Source: Brevundimonas sp. (GTDB lineage: Bacteria > Pseudomonadota > Alphaproteobacteria > Caulobacterales > Caulobacteraceae). Taken from it: 64,000 nucleotides of DNA. This document shows positions 8,374 through 16,961 of the stretch, piece by piece; positions within the stretch are counted from its first letter, which is position 1; the number at the start of each line of letters is the position of its first letter. Both the position numbers and the translations under genes were made by a program. The notes under the pieces were generated by a model. The model worked only from the letters and a program-made list of their open reading frames with translations. It ran no database searches and was not told where the DNA came from. The DNA is taken from assembly GCF_016742135.1 (NCBI RefSeq), contig NZ_JACVCG010000006.1, positions 51,525 to 115,524 of the forward strand, read 5' to 3'.

Positions 8374-9180
8374 GTGGCCCGCAAGGAACTCTCGGCGCTC
8401 AATCTGGATGAACGGCCAAAGGCGGCCGCGAAGGCCGCTGTGCCCAGGGCACCGGAACCCGACCGGGGTCTGAAGGCCCGCCATCTGGCGCGGTCCTTCG
8501 GCAAGCGGCAGGTGGTGCGCGATGTGTCGCTGACGGTCCACCGCGGCGAGGTCGCGGGCCTGCTGGGGCCGAACGGCGCGGGCAAGACCACCTGTTTCTA
8601 TATGATCACCGGCCTGATCCCGCCGGACAGCGGCACCATCACCATCGACGGTGAGGACATCACCCACCAGCCCATGTACCAGCGCGCGCGCATGGGCCTG
8701 GGCTATCTGGCGCAGGAAGCCTCGATCTTTCGCGGCATGACGGTCGAGGAAAATGTCCGCGCCGTCGTCGAACTGCACAAGACCGGCCAGGCCGCCGTCC
8801 GCGAGGAGACCGACCGCCTGCTGGAGGAGCTGAGCGTCAGCCACCTGAAACATGCCCCGGCCCTGGCGCTGTCAGGCGGCGAGCGGCGGCGGGTGGAAAT
8901 CGCCCGGGCGCTGGCGGGCGACCCGGCCTTCATGCTGCTGGACGAACCCTTTGCCGGCATCGACCCCCTGGCCATCGCCGACATCCGGCATGTGATCCGC
9001 TATCTGGCCGACCGGGGCATCGGCGTGCTGATCACCGACCACAATGTCCGCGAGACCCTGGACATCATCGACCGGGCCGCGATCATCGCCGGGGGCGAGC
9101 TGCTGTTCGAGGGCACCGCCGCAGAAATCGTCTCCAACCCCGACGTCCGCCGGGTGTATCTGGGCGATATGTACGGGTAG
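8374..9180 (+). CDS. lptB: LPS export ABC transporter ATPase LptB
   Basis: A 268-residue ABC ATPase that powers LPS extraction by LptFG. Visible motifs are Walker A GPNGAGKTT near residue 67, the Q-loop segment GYLAQEASIFRGMTV, signature LSGGERRR, Walker B FMLLDEPFAGID and the H-loop ITDHNVRETLDI. The LptB-typical GYLAQEASIF sequence separates it from branched-chain amino acid ATPases. The proposed start is GTG 8374; it yields an N-terminal extension of about 30 residues before the ABC domain, and no better start is visible. lptF and lptG are not in the window. Confidence 0.95.
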   Translation: MARKELSALNLDERPKAAAKAAVPRAPEPDRGLKARHLARSFGKRQVVRDVSLTVHRGEVAGLLGPNGAGKTTCFYMITGLIPPDSGTITIDGEDITHQPMYQRARMGLGYLAQEASIFRGMTVEENVRAVVELHKTGQAAVREETDRLLEELSVSHLKHAPALALSGGERRRVEIARALAGDPAFMLLDEPFAGIDPLAIADIRHVIRYLADRGIGVLITDHNVRETLDIIDRAAIIAGGELLFEGTAAEIVSNPDVRRVYLGDMYG

Positions 9181-9253
9181 TGGTTCGGACGGTCTTGCCC
9201 GCCAAGGATCGGTGTCGCCTTGACGCGTGACGCGCCGGGTGTGGCGAAGAGGT

Positions 9254-9355
9254 TCATCACAAAGAACACCAAGGAGGCACGAAGAGCACCAAGAGGGGGT
9301 GTCTGGCTCCGACCCCGTTGTGTCCTTTGTGAGGGCTTTGTGGCCTTTGTGATGG
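9254..9355. repeat. Inverted array of short CACRAAG-like units
   Basis: The 237-bp space between lptB and a convergent lipoprotein gene holds two opposed arms. The left arm (about 9256-9295) repeats units such as CACAAAGAA, CACCAAGGAGG, CACGAAGAG and CACCAAGAG. The right arm (about 9321-9355) is made of the complementary units CTTTGTG spaced by 2-4 nt. The arms can fold into a long imperfect hairpin. The composition differs from surrounding DNA. I see no gene here. Confidence 0.6.
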
Positions 9356-9417
9356 ACCCGCTTCGCGGAACGGCCGCCTGCCCGGACCGATCCCCGGGTC
9401 AAGCCATGGGTGAAGCC

Positions 9418-9888
9418 CTAGTCGGCCTCGATGTCCCGGAACCAGGGCCGGTCACAAGCTACGCCCTGCGTGGCCTTTTTCATTCGGTGGGCTGCCTTGC
9501 GCTCTGCTGAGGTGTCCGGCATGCCTTCCGTCTTGGCGCAGGCTTCGTCCGCCAACAGGAATTTCAGGTTATGCCCGGCATCTGAATGGCCAAGCGAGTC
9601 AGCAAGCCGAAGCCACCGAATAGCCTGCTCCTTGTCATGAGGCTCGTCGACGTTGGGGTCACCTTCACCACCTGCGAGGGTGTAAAAATTGGAGAGGCGA
9701 AAGGCGGCGTCCGCATCGCCGGCAAGCGCCTTTTGCTCAAGCGACATCATCTCCGCCGGAGTGAGGTCGAAGACTGTGCCGGTGCTCGCCTCGGCCACTT
9801 GCTCGTCCTGATGAGGCGTTGGCTCGCAAGCAGCGAGCGACACGGCGACAAAGCACGCCGAGAGAGACAGCAACTCGCGTCCGCGCAC
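9418..9888 (-). CDS. Sel1-repeat-like lipoprotein
   Basis: A 156-residue predicted lipoprotein. The signal peptide ends in a lipobox LAAC, with lipidated Cys21. After a Gln/Glu-rich linker, residues about 45-110 contain a helical segment (DADAAFRLSNFY, then EQAIRWLRLADSLGHSDAGHNL) resembling one or two Sel1/TPR-like repeats. Such proteins usually mediate protein contacts. Four further Cys residues (two of them in the mature protein's C-terminal part) might form disulphides. The gene is convergent with lptB and divergent from rpoN. Its precise function is unknown. Confidence 0.75.
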   Translation of the reverse strand: MRGRELLSLSACFVAVSLAACEPTPHQDEQVAEASTGTVFDLTPAEMMSLEQKALAGDADAAFRLSNFYTLAGGEGDPNVDEPHDKEQAIRWLRLADSLGHSDAGHNLKFLLADEACAKTEGMPDTSAERKAAHRMKKATQGVACDRPWFRDIEAD

Positions 9889-9977
9889 TTCAACCCCCGT
9901 TAACCGCTTCGCGACATGATGCCTCCAGCAAGTTTCGGGCCACGGTGTCCGAACGGGGTTCGGTAGGGACGGTTGCG

Positions 9978-11507
9978 GTGATCGGTCAGAGACTGGAGGT
10001 CAGGCAGGGGCAGGGGCTGGTGATCACGCCCCAGCTGCAGCAGGCGATCAAGCTGTTGCAACTGTCGAACCAGGAGCTGGAGACCTTTGTCGAGGCCGAG
10101 CTGGAACGCAATCCGCTGCTGAAGCGCGATGAGGAGGCCGACCTACCCGGCGAGGCCGGCAGCGAATTGGGCGGCGAGGCCCCGGTTGAGGCGGCGTCCG
10201 ACCCCCATGCCGAACTGAGCTTTGACGAGGCACGTCCCGATGCCGCCGAACAGGCCATGGATACGCGGGCCGACGATGTCTATGACGCCAGCCCCGGCGA
10301 ACGGGCGACGGAAGGACCCGGCGGCGGGGATGAGGCCCAGCCCGGCCTGTCGGACTGGTCGCGCACGGGCAAGGGTGGTCCCGCCCCCGAGGGCGAAGGC
10401 ATCGAACGCGCCGACAGCCGCGCGCTGACCCTGTGGGAGCATCTGCAGGCCCAGCTGTCGGGCACGCCGCTGAGCGCCGCCGACCGCGCCATCGGTCTGG
10501 CCCTGATCGACATGGTGGATGACCACGGATACCTGCGTGGTGATCTGGCCGAGATGGCCGACCGGCTGGGCTGCGGCATCGACCGGGTCGAGGCGGTGCT
10601 GGCCGTCTGTCACGGGTTCGAGCCGACCGGCATCATGGCGCGCTCGGTGCCGGAATGCCTGAAGCTGCAGCTGGTCGAGCGGAACCGGTTCGATCCGGCC
10701 ATGGCGGCGCTGCTGGACAATCTGGAACTGCTGGCGCGGCACAATCTGTCGGCCCTGCGCAGCGCCTGCGGCGTCGATGCCGAGGACCTGTCGGAGATGA
10801 TCGCCGAGCTGAAGGCCCTGACGCCCCGCCCCGGCGCGGGCTTTGGCGGCGAACCGGCGCAGACGGTGATCCCCGATGTGCTGGTGCGGCCCGACCCGGC
10901 CGGCGGCTGGCGGATCGAGCTGAACGCCGACACCCTGCCCCGGCTGCTGGTCGACAAGCGCTATCACGGCGTTGTCTCGGCGGGCGCCCGGTCGGATACG
11001 GAAAAGACCTTCGTCGCCGATTGTGCGGCCCAAGCCAACTGGCTGGTCAAGTCGCTGGACCAGCGGGCGAAAACCATCCTCAAGGTGTCGTCCGAGATCG
11101 TCCGCCAGCAGGATGCCTTTTTTGCTTTTGGTGTCGAATTCCTGCGGCCGCTGAACCTGAAGACCGTGGCCGATGCGATCGGCATGCATGAGTCGACCGT
11201 CAGCCGGGTCACCTCAAACAAATACATGGCCACGCCGCGCGGGGTGTTCGAGCTGAAATTCTTCTTCACCTCGGCGATCCAGTCGGTCGACGGCCAGTCC
11301 AGCCACTCGGCCGAAGCCGTCCGTCACCGGATCAAGGCGATGATCGATCATGAGGCGCGTGACGGCGACGTTTTGTCCGACGACCGGATCGTCGAATTGC
11401 TGAACGAGGCCGGCATCGACATCGCCCGGCGAACGGTGGCGAAATACCGGGAAGCCCTGCGAATTCCGTCCTCTGTCGAACGCAAGCGACGCCTGAAGGC
11501 CGGTTAA
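9978..11507 (+). CDS. rpoN: RNA polymerase sigma-54 factor
   Basis: A 509-residue sigma-54. Region I is at the N-terminus (GQRLEVRQGQGLVITPQLQQ, then IKLLQLSNQEL), followed by the acidic region II, the core-binding domain, and the C-terminal DNA-binding region with the exact RpoN box ARRTVAKYRE near the end. I prefer the GTG at 9978, where similarity to region I begins and an AGGGA lies upstream; GTG 9945 would add 11 residues. It directs transcription from -24/-12 promoters with AAA+ activators. It is followed by hpf and ptsN, a widespread arrangement. One candidate -24/-12 site is present in this window at 46732. Confidence 0.96.
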   Translation: MIGQRLEVRQGQGLVITPQLQQAIKLLQLSNQELETFVEAELERNPLLKRDEEADLPGEAGSELGGEAPVEAASDPHAELSFDEARPDAAEQAMDTRADDVYDASPGERATEGPGGGDEAQPGLSDWSRTGKGGPAPEGEGIERADSRALTLWEHLQAQLSGTPLSAADRAIGLALIDMVDDHGYLRGDLAEMADRLGCGIDRVEAVLAVCHGFEPTGIMARSVPECLKLQLVERNRFDPAMAALLDNLELLARHNLSALRSACGVDAEDLSEMIAELKALTPRPGAGFGGEPAQTVIPDVLVRPDPAGGWRIELNADTLPRLLVDKRYHGVVSAGARSDTEKTFVADCAAQANWLVKSLDQRAKTILKVSSEIVRQQDAFFAFGVEFLRPLNLKTVADAIGMHESTVSRVTSNKYMATPRGVFELKFFFTSAIQSVDGQSSHSAEAVRHRIKAMIDHEARDGDVLSDDRIVELLNEAGIDIARRTVAKYREALRIPSSVERKRRLKAG

Positions 11508-11545
11508 CCGCGTCCCCTTCGATGACCACAAAAATGTGAAGCCCG

Positions 11546-11566
11546 TTGACACCGAACGGCTTCGGT
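11546..11566 (+). promoter_or_regulatory. TTGACA box and 6-bp palindrome before hpf
   Basis: A perfect -35-like TTGACA (11546-11551) overlaps the first base of the palindrome ACCGAA-CGGC-TTCGGT (11551-11566), 16 bp before the hpf start. No convincing -10 is seen at the right distance. The hairpin could act as a weak rpoN terminator or an operator. Confidence 0.35.
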
Positions 11567-11581
11567 CGCGTTCTGTGTGTC

Positions 11582-12244
11582 ATGCAAGTCCAAGTCAGCG
11601 GTAAGCACGTGGATGTCGGCGAAGCGTTAGGCTCGCGCATCTCCCTGGAACTCAATGAGGGGGTCGGCAAATACTTTGAACGCGGCGGCCAGGATGCCGA
11701 GGTTGTGGTGTCCAAGGACGGGCCCGGGTTCAAGGTGGACTGCTGGGTCCGGCTGGCCTCGGGTCAGAGCCTGGTCACCACCGGGCATGGCATGGATGCG
11801 CACGCGGCCTTTTCCGACTCGCTGGACAAGCTGGAAAAACGGGTCCGGCGGTACAAGCGTCGCCTGAAGGATCACCACGCCGGGCCCAAGGGCCTGTCGC
11901 CCGAGAAGCAGGAGATGGCGGCCGCCGAAGTGGCGCGCATGACGGTCTTCCGCAATCTGGACGATGCCGATGACGAGGCCTTTGCCGACGTCGGCAAGCC
12001 GGACGGAGAGGCCCCGGCCGGTCTGGTGATCGCCGAGACCGAATCCGAACTGCGCACCCTGACCGTCGGCCAGGCGGTGCTGGAACTGGACATGACCGGT
12101 TACCCCGTCGTCGTGTTCAAGAATGCCGCGCACGGTGGTGTGGCCGTGGTCTATCGCCGTCCCGACGGCAACATCGGCTGGGTCGACCCCCGCCGGACAA
12201 GTTCACGGAACGGACACGGTTCGGTAAACGGTTCGTCGGTATAA
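11582..12244 (+). CDS. hpf: Ribosome hibernation promoting factor, long form
   Basis: A 220-residue long-form HPF. The N-terminal HPF/RaiA domain (about residues 1-110: MQVQVSGKHVDVGEALG, then strands ending with the KLEKRVRRYKRRLKDHH helix) binds the decoding region of the 30S subunit. A linker leads to the C-terminal dimerisation domain (from about residue 155: LTVGQAVLELDMTGYPVVVF through IGWVDP), which joins two 70S ribosomes into 100S particles. ATG 11582 is chosen because homology starts there. Position after rpoN and before ptsN matches many proteobacteria. Confidence 0.95.
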   Translation: MQVQVSGKHVDVGEALGSRISLELNEGVGKYFERGGQDAEVVVSKDGPGFKVDCWVRLASGQSLVTTGHGMDAHAAFSDSLDKLEKRVRRYKRRLKDHHAGPKGLSPEKQEMAAAEVARMTVFRNLDDADDEAFADVGKPDGEAPAGLVIAETESELRTLTVGQAVLELDMTGYPVVVFKNAAHGGVAVVYRRPDGNIGWVDPRRTSSRNGHGSVNGSSV

Positions 12245-12315
12245 GGCCTTTAAGGGGCCGCAAGTCGGGCCTAGAGGGCAGCCGCCCTTTGGCCCACAGT
12301 TGCGTAGTTTCGGGG

Positions 12316-12789
12316 ATGAGTATGGAAATCGGAGATCTGGTCAGCCGGGACGGCATTGTCCTGCGCGGAAGTGTCTCGTCCAGGCGTCAGGCCCTGCAGG
12401 CCGTGGCCGAGGCGGCCGCCCATGTACTGGGCCAGACCGACGCCTCGCCGTTCATGGATGCACTGATGGAGCGCGAGGCCCTCGGATCGACCGGGGTCGG
12501 CTCGGGCGTGGCCATTCCCCATGCGCGGCTGAAGGACGTCGATCACCTGTTCGCAGTTCTGGTGCGGCTGGAGACCCCCATTGCCTTTGATGCGGTGGAC
12601 GATCGCCCGGTCGATATCCTGTTCGGCCTGTTCGCACCGCCCAGCGATGGCGCCGGACACCTGCGGGCGCTGGCCGCGGCCGCGCGCGCGCTCCGCTCGC
12701 CGGAACTGCAGCAGCGCCTGCGTCAGGCCGACAGCCGCGACACCATCCACGCCCTGCTGGTACGCCAGATCGAAACGACCGCGGCCTGA
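12316..12789 (+). CDS. ptsN: Nitrogen regulatory PTS protein EIIA-Ntr
   Basis: A 157-residue EIIA domain protein of the nitrogen-related phosphotransferase system. The phosphorylated histidine is His69 in the motif VAIPHARL. It receives phosphate from PtsP/PtsO and regulates potassium transport, stringent response and nitrogen metabolism in other proteobacteria. ATG 12316 is used; another ATG lies two codons later. It is the third gene of the rpoN-hpf-ptsN cluster. Confidence 0.94.
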   Translation: MSMEIGDLVSRDGIVLRGSVSSRRQALQAVAEAAAHVLGQTDASPFMDALMEREALGSTGVGSGVAIPHARLKDVDHLFAVLVRLETPIAFDAVDDRPVDILFGLFAPPSDGAGHLRALAAAARALRSPELQQRLRQADSRDTIHALLVRQIETTAA

Positions 12790-12804
12790 GGGCCCGGTCC
12801 CGGG

Positions 12805-13074
12805 TCAGTGAACGGAGACGGGCTCCAGCTCGTGGGCCACGGCGGCGGCAAAGGCGCTTTCCCGGTCGGCCATGACCGCCAGACGCTCGCCGTCCGCGCT
12901 GTGGACCGCGTACAAGGTCTGGCGCGGATCCAGCCGGATGGGAGGTTGATCCGGGTCTGCGGCGCCGGCGACCTCGTCCATGATTTCGGACGCGGCCACC
13001 TCACGCACATAGACCAGATCGGGCGCACCCAGATCGGCAAAGGCCTTGTCCGTCATGTCGTCGGTCGTCATCAC
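12805..13074 (-). CDS. DUF1150 family protein
   Basis: An 89-residue protein typical of the small alphaproteobacterial DUF1150 family, with a conserved core around residues 20-75 (LVYVREV, then LYAVHSADGERLAVMADRESAFAAA). It has no signal peptide or membrane segment. It lies just downstream of an hsp20 gene on the same strand (89 bp), an arrangement common in alphaproteobacteria, so a link to stress or protein quality control is suspected. Its function is not established. Confidence 0.85.
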   Translation of the reverse strand: MMTTDDMTDKAFADLGAPDLVYVREVAASEIMDEVAGAADPDQPPIRLDPRQTLYAVHSADGERLAVMADRESAFAAAVAHELEPVSVH

Positions 13075-13163
13075 CTGAGTTGAGCTCCTGAAACGCGGGT
13101 ATGAAGGGTCAACGCGTGACCCCTGAAAGTGGCTCCGGAGGGATCGGAGGCTAGACCAGCCTA

Positions 13164-13589
13164 TCAGCGGGTCGTGATGGGAATGCGGCGGATCTGGGCG
13201 ACCTGTTCGGGGCGCTTGAGATCGACGTGCAGCAGGCCGTGCTCGAGGGAAGCCTCCTCGACCTCCAGGCCATCGGCCAGGACGAAGGTCCTGAGGAACC
13301 CCCGTGCCGCGATGCCGCGGTGAAGATAGGCATTCCCGCCGTCCCCCTTATCGCCGCCCTCGCGCTTGCCGGAAATGGTCAGCTGGCGGCCCTCGAGCGT
13401 GATCGACAGGTCGTCGGGGGAAAAGCCGGCCACGGCCAGGGTGATGCGAACGGCGGCTTCGCCCCGCTGCTCGACATTATAGGGGGGATAGGCCTCGGAA
13501 GCCGCCCGCGCCGCGCGGTCTATCAGGCTGCGGGTATGGTCAAAGCCCAGCAGGAACGGGCTGTCGAACAGGACTGTACGCGTGGTCAT
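13164..13589 (-). CDS. Small heat-shock protein (Hsp20/IbpA family)
   Basis: A 141-residue small heat-shock protein that holds unfolding proteins. The N-terminal arm MTTRTVLFDSPFLLGFD matches the IbpA type. The alpha-crystallin domain spans about residues 35-125, with YNVEQRGEAAVRITLAVAGF at its start, and strands ending in LLHVDLKR. The C-terminal I-x-I anchor is RIPI. The start follows an AGGAGG (near 13597), a strong ribosome binding site. No ROSE-type RNA thermometer could be confirmed by eye. It is followed by the DUF1150 gene. Confidence 0.94.
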   Translation of the reverse strand: MTTRTVLFDSPFLLGFDHTRSLIDRAARAASEAYPPYNVEQRGEAAVRITLAVAGFSPDDLSITLEGRQLTISGKREGGDKGDGGNAYLHRGIAARGFLRTFVLADGLEVEEASLEHGLLHVDLKRPEQVAQIRRIPITTR

Positions 13590-13696
13590 CGGCCCTCCTG
13601 GAAGCGACCCGGAATGCGGATCCCCGGAAGCGGCGGATCCGTCAGGCCCCTATCTGGGATGCGGCGCGCGAGCTTTCAAGCCTTGGCCCCGGAGGC

Positions 13697-14326
13697 TCAG
13701 ATCCACCAGGAGCGCGGATTGGGGATGGCCCGCCGTGACTTGAGCATCCAGCTGCCCCAGGCACCGCGCATCAGCACCCACAGAAGCAGCAGGAAGAGGA
13801 CAAATACCCCCGCGTTGACCACGATCAGGATAACCCCAAGCACCGCGACGACGGCCGCCGTCCACAGGGTGCGGACCTGAAAGACATGGTGGCTGGCGGC
13901 GACCGCATGGCTCGGCACATCGCGCATCATGACCGCCAAAAGGCCGATCACCGCTGAGACGCCGAAAGTCGGGATGGCGAAAAGGATCAGGGCATAGACG
14001 GTATAGAGGCCCATCATGCCCTCTGGCTCGGGCAGATCGTCGACCCGCTCGCGCCGGGGCGGAGCGGTCCAGGCGGGCGCCGCCGCCGGAGGGACCACCG
14101 GAGTGACGAGCGGGGCGTTCAGGGGGTCTTCCACCGGCACGGACTCGTCAGGGCGGGAGTCGGGCGCGGGCTGGAGTTCTGGCTCGGGTTCAGGCCCGGG
14201 TTCCGGCGCGCGCGGTTGGGCCGCGAGGGATGACGGCGAGCAAAAGCCCACCTCGGCGTCCGGGTCGGCCTCGGGCCGGGGGGCGGGCTGGTCCTTGAAC
14301 AGGTCGGGATCGCCGGGTTCGGCCAT
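13697..14326 (-). CDS. Membrane protein with proline-rich N-terminus (DUF4870-like)
   Basis: A 209-residue protein. The first 100 residues are acidic and proline-rich, with many PEPEP-type repeats, and probably disordered in the cytoplasm. The rest has about three hydrophobic spans (around residues 117-140, 155-175 and 175-195). The pattern GLYTVYALILFAIPTFGV followed by ASHHVFQVRTLW resembles DUF4870-type small membrane proteins. ATG 14326 is chosen because GAGGAG lies just upstream. Function unknown. Confidence 0.75.
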   Translation of the reverse strand: MAEPGDPDLFKDQPAPRPEADPDAEVGFCSPSSLAAQPRAPEPGPEPEPELQPAPDSRPDESVPVEDPLNAPLVTPVVPPAAAPAWTAPPRRERVDDLPEPEGMMGLYTVYALILFAIPTFGVSAVIGLLAVMMRDVPSHAVAASHHVFQVRTLWTAAVVAVLGVILIVVNAGVFVLFLLLLWVLMRGAWGSWMLKSRRAIPNPRSWWI

Positions 14327-14384
14327 CGGGCTCCTCACACTTCGGGGCGACAATGCCGGGGCAGGCGCGCGGGCGCAACCACTG

Positions 14385-14753
14385 TCAGACGCGCGACAGG
14401 GTGATCTCGCAGCCGGCCTCGGCCGCATCCGCCAGACAGCCGGGCTTGCCGATGCGCACCGTCACCCCCTGCACGACCGGATCGGCCATCAGCCGCTGGC
14501 CCAGCCGCTGGGCAAAGGTTTCGACCAGACCGACATGGCCTTCGGCCACCAGCTCGCGCGACAGGCGGGCCACATCCTCATAGTTCAGCGTATCGCCCAA
14601 GGCCTCGACCGGGCCGGGCGCCAGTTCCAGCGCGACATTGATCACCAGGGTCTGCAGGCGGCCCTGCTCATGGGCGTGCACGCCGATGCCCGCCTGGACG
14701 ACGAGATCGCGCACGAAGACGGTGAGGCTGCTGACGACGGCAGGCTCGCTCAC
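14385..14753 (-). CDS. folB: Dihydroneopterin aldolase (FolB)
   Basis: A 122-residue FolB that cleaves 7,8-dihydroneopterin to 6-hydroxymethyl-dihydropterin and glycolaldehyde in folate synthesis. Residues corresponding to the known active site are visible: Glu in HAHEQGR, Tyr in LNYEDV, Glu in LVETFA and Lys in IGKPG. The GTG start at 14753 overlaps the preceding stop (GTGA), so translation is coupled to the PTPS gene. It is the second FolB-fold gene in this operon, which suggests that the two copies have different jobs. Confidence 0.88.
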   Translation of the reverse strand: MSEPAVVSSLTVFVRDLVVQAGIGVHAHEQGRLQTLVINVALELAPGPVEALGDTLNYEDVARLSRELVAEGHVGLVETFAQRLGQRLMADPVVQGVTVRIGKPGCLADAAEAGCEITLSRV

Positions 14754-15286
14754 GTGGGCTCTCCGACCCGGAGGTCGTTCAGGCTGTTGTCGGCCCGGTC
14801 CATCCAGCTGTTCCGGTCCCATGTGCGCTCAGCGTCGGTCAGGTCCGGCCCCACGATCACGGCATTGGTCGGCGTCTCCTCCAGCACCAGTTCGACGCAG
14901 CGGAAGGCAGAGGCCTCGGCGGCCAGGAAGGCATCCAGCTTGCGGCGCAGGGCGATGGCCAGGGCTTCGCTGGTCGGGTCGCCGTCGAACAGCATCAGGC
15001 GCGGCAGTCGCTCGGGCTCATGGGCCGCGAACCACTGGACGAGCGGATCGGCGCGGTTGAGCTGGAAGGCGTGGTCCACGGCCTTGTCGATGAAGCCGTG
15101 CCAGCGCCCCTTCAGCTGCTCGAACGAGGCCACATAGTTGGCCGCCCCGAAGGTGATGTCGCGATCGGCGCGCAGCGTGACATGGACAAATTCATTATGG
15201 CCATGCGGCACGGCGCATTTCGAGGCCGCATCAGTGATCAGCCGATGCGCCATCGAGAAGCGGCGGGTGAAGCGGATGTCGGGCAT
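14750..15286 (-). CDS. 6-pyruvoyl-tetrahydropterin synthase / QueD family protein
   Basis: A 178-residue PTPS-fold protein. The zinc ligands are His14 (MAHRL) and His28/His30 in CAVPHGHNE, with the catalytic-type Cys24 four residues before the first of these. DPTSEALA matches the conserved PTSE turn. QueD makes 6-carboxytetrahydropterin for queuosine, while other PTPS members make 6-pyruvoyl-tetrahydropterin or 6-hydroxymethyl-dihydropterin. It is longer than E. coli QueD (about 120 residues), with an insertion around residues 75-100. The context of folB-like and FolM-like genes, and no queC or queE nearby, makes a folate or monapterin branch as likely as queuosine. Confidence 0.85.
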   Translation of the reverse strand: MPDIRFTRRFSMAHRLITDAASKCAVPHGHNEFVHVTLRADRDITFGAANYVASFEQLKGRWHGFIDKAVDHAFQLNRADPLVQWFAAHEPERLPRLMLFDGDPTSEALAIALRRKLDAFLAAEASAFRCVELVLEETPTNAVIVGPDLTDAERTWDRNSWMDRADNSLNDLRVGEPT

Positions 15287-15301
15287 CGGGTCTCGGAACG
15301 T

Positions 15302-16201
15302 CTAGGCAGCGGGCGGGCCGGCCAGGGCCAGGGCGAAGGCCTCGGGCCCGGGAACGGCCGGTCCCGGGATCGACACGAACAGATCGGGCCGCTCGGTCAG
15401 GAAGGCGCGTAGCATGAACATCAGATCCTGGGCGAAATAAAGCTGACTGGCGCTGTCCCACAGGAATTCGTCCGAGAGGAATTTGTTGGCCACCAGCACC
15501 AGATGATCGACCCCCAGTATCCGGCGACGGATCAGTTCATCGAGGAAGGTGTAGCCGGAACTGGCCTTCTCGGGCTGGACGGGTGCACCGGCCCTGGACG
15601 CGCCCTGCAGGGTGTGGGGAAAGGCGTCGCGGAACGCCTGACCGTCCAGGGCCCGGCCCCCGGCGCGGCCCCGCACCAAGCGATCCTCGGGGATCAGCAG
15701 GGCAAAGTTCACGCGACCGACGTTCACCTCCAGATGTGCCAGCATCATCTTCCATTCGACCACCGTATCGCCCTCGCGACGCCAGGGGGCCGCCAGAAGC
15801 AGGTCAGCGTGGCACTCACCGCGGGCCAGGTTGACGAACAGACGACCGCCGCGCTCGGCCTTTGGCGCGCGCACGCGCGGGCCGGGGGCATAGAAGTCGC
15901 CGGGCGCGTCGACCACGCCGGCCAGGATCGGTGGCAGCACCTTCAGATAGAGGGTCTCGGTACGTCGCTTCAGGGCGGATACGCCGGAATCGGCGCGCCC
16001 CAGCACCACCGCCACCAGAATGACCGGCAACAGCACGCCGAACAGCTCGATGGTCGAGGACAAGAGGCTGGAGGAATCGCGCATCAACCCCCAGCCGAAC
16101 AGGATCAGATTGGCCCCGACCGACATCAGCAGCAGGACCACGACCACGATCTTGGTCGAGAAGGGCAGGGTCAGGGTTTTGAAGTCGCGAAACATGTCCA
16201 C
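15302..16201 (-). CDS. Membrane-anchored protein inside the pterin operon
   Basis: I do not recognise this 299-residue protein. Two hydrophobic spans lie near the N-terminus (about residues 17-37 and 47-68: TKIVVVVLLLMSVGANLILF, then FGVLLPVILVAVVLG). A cytoplasmic or periplasmic domain of about 220 residues follows. That domain contains GRLFVNLARGECHADLLLAA, NFALLIPEDRL, DELIRRRILGVDHLVLVANKF and LYFAQDLMFMLRAFL. No catalytic motif is recognisable. It begins 4 bp after the SDR stop and ends 15 bp before the PTPS start, so it is part of the same transcript. A role in pterin use, sensing or export is inference from position only. Confidence 0.8.
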   Translation of the reverse strand: MDMFRDFKTLTLPFSTKIVVVVLLLMSVGANLILFGWGLMRDSSSLLSSTIELFGVLLPVILVAVVLGRADSGVSALKRRTETLYLKVLPPILAGVVDAPGDFYAPGPRVRAPKAERGGRLFVNLARGECHADLLLAAPWRREGDTVVEWKMMLAHLEVNVGRVNFALLIPEDRLVRGRAGGRALDGQAFRDAFPHTLQGASRAGAPVQPEKASSGYTFLDELIRRRILGVDHLVLVANKFLSDEFLWDSASQLYFAQDLMFMLRAFLTERPDLFVSIPGPAVPGPEAFALALAGPPAA

Positions 16202-16205
16202 CCGA

Positions 16206-16958
16206 TCACACGCCGTCGAAGGCCACGTCGCGCGCCCGCCGGATCAGCGACTCCCCGCCATCCACCGTCAGCACCTGGCCGGTCAGCGAGGGCGTGGCGA
16301 TGATGTATCGCACGGTGCGGGCGATGTCCTCAATGCTCGGGCCATGCCCCAAGGGCGCGTCCGCCCATGCCCGCTCAAAGTCGTCCTGGTCCTGCGCGCC
16401 GCTGGGCAACAGCAGACCCGGCGCCACGCCGCACACCCGTACATACGGCGCCAGGGCGATGGCCAGGGTGGCGGTCAGCCCCGCCAGCCCGATCTTGCCC
16501 GCCGTATAGGAGAAGAAGTCCGGATTGGGCGCGAACACCTTTTGGTCCAGCATGTTGATCACCACCCCGCCGGCCTCGCCCACGGTGGCCGCGAAGTCCC
16601 GGATCAGAAAGACCGGCGCCGTCAGATTGGCGTCAATATGCGCCTGCCAGCTGGCATCGTTCAGCTCTGCCAGCACATCATAGGAGAACAGGGAAGCGTT
16701 GTTGACCAGCACGTCCAGCCCGCCGAAAGCCGCGTGCACCTCCGGGATCAGGCCATCGCGCTCAAGGGGATTGGACAAATCGGCCTGAAAGGTCTCGCAC
16801 CGGCCGCCCGACGCCCTGAGTTCGGCGGCAAGGGTCTCGGCCTCGTCGCGGCTGTGGCGATAGTGCAGGGCCACCCGGTGGCCGTCGGCGGCCAGCGACC
16901 GGACCAGACCCGCGCCAACGCGACGCGCCCCGCCGGTGACGAGGACGTTCAGCCCCAT
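16206..16958 (-). CDS. SDR oxidoreductase, FolM/pteridine-reductase-like
   Basis: A 250-residue short-chain dehydrogenase. The NAD(P)-binding motif is TGGARRVG near residue 8; the GGARRVG form with Arg and HYRHSRDE further on suggests NADPH preference, as in FolM and PTR1. NNASLFSYD (NNAS) and the catalytic Tyr-x3-Lys in FSYTAGKIG are present. Members of this subfamily reduce dihydromonapterin or dihydrofolate to the tetrahydro forms. It sits 3 bp after a FolB/FolX-like gene; E. coli FolX and FolM work one after the other in tetrahydromonapterin synthesis. Assignment to pterins rests on both sequence and context. Confidence 0.82.
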   Translation of the reverse strand: MGLNVLVTGGARRVGAGLVRSLAADGHRVALHYRHSRDEAETLAAELRASGGRCETFQADLSNPLERDGLIPEVHAAFGGLDVLVNNASLFSYDVLAELNDASWQAHIDANLTAPVFLIRDFAATVGEAGGVVINMLDQKVFAPNPDFFSYTAGKIGLAGLTATLAIALAPYVRVCGVAPGLLLPSGAQDQDDFERAWADAPLGHGPSIEDIARTVRYIIATPSLTGQVLTVDGGESLIRRARDVAFDGV

Positions 16959-16961
16959 GGC

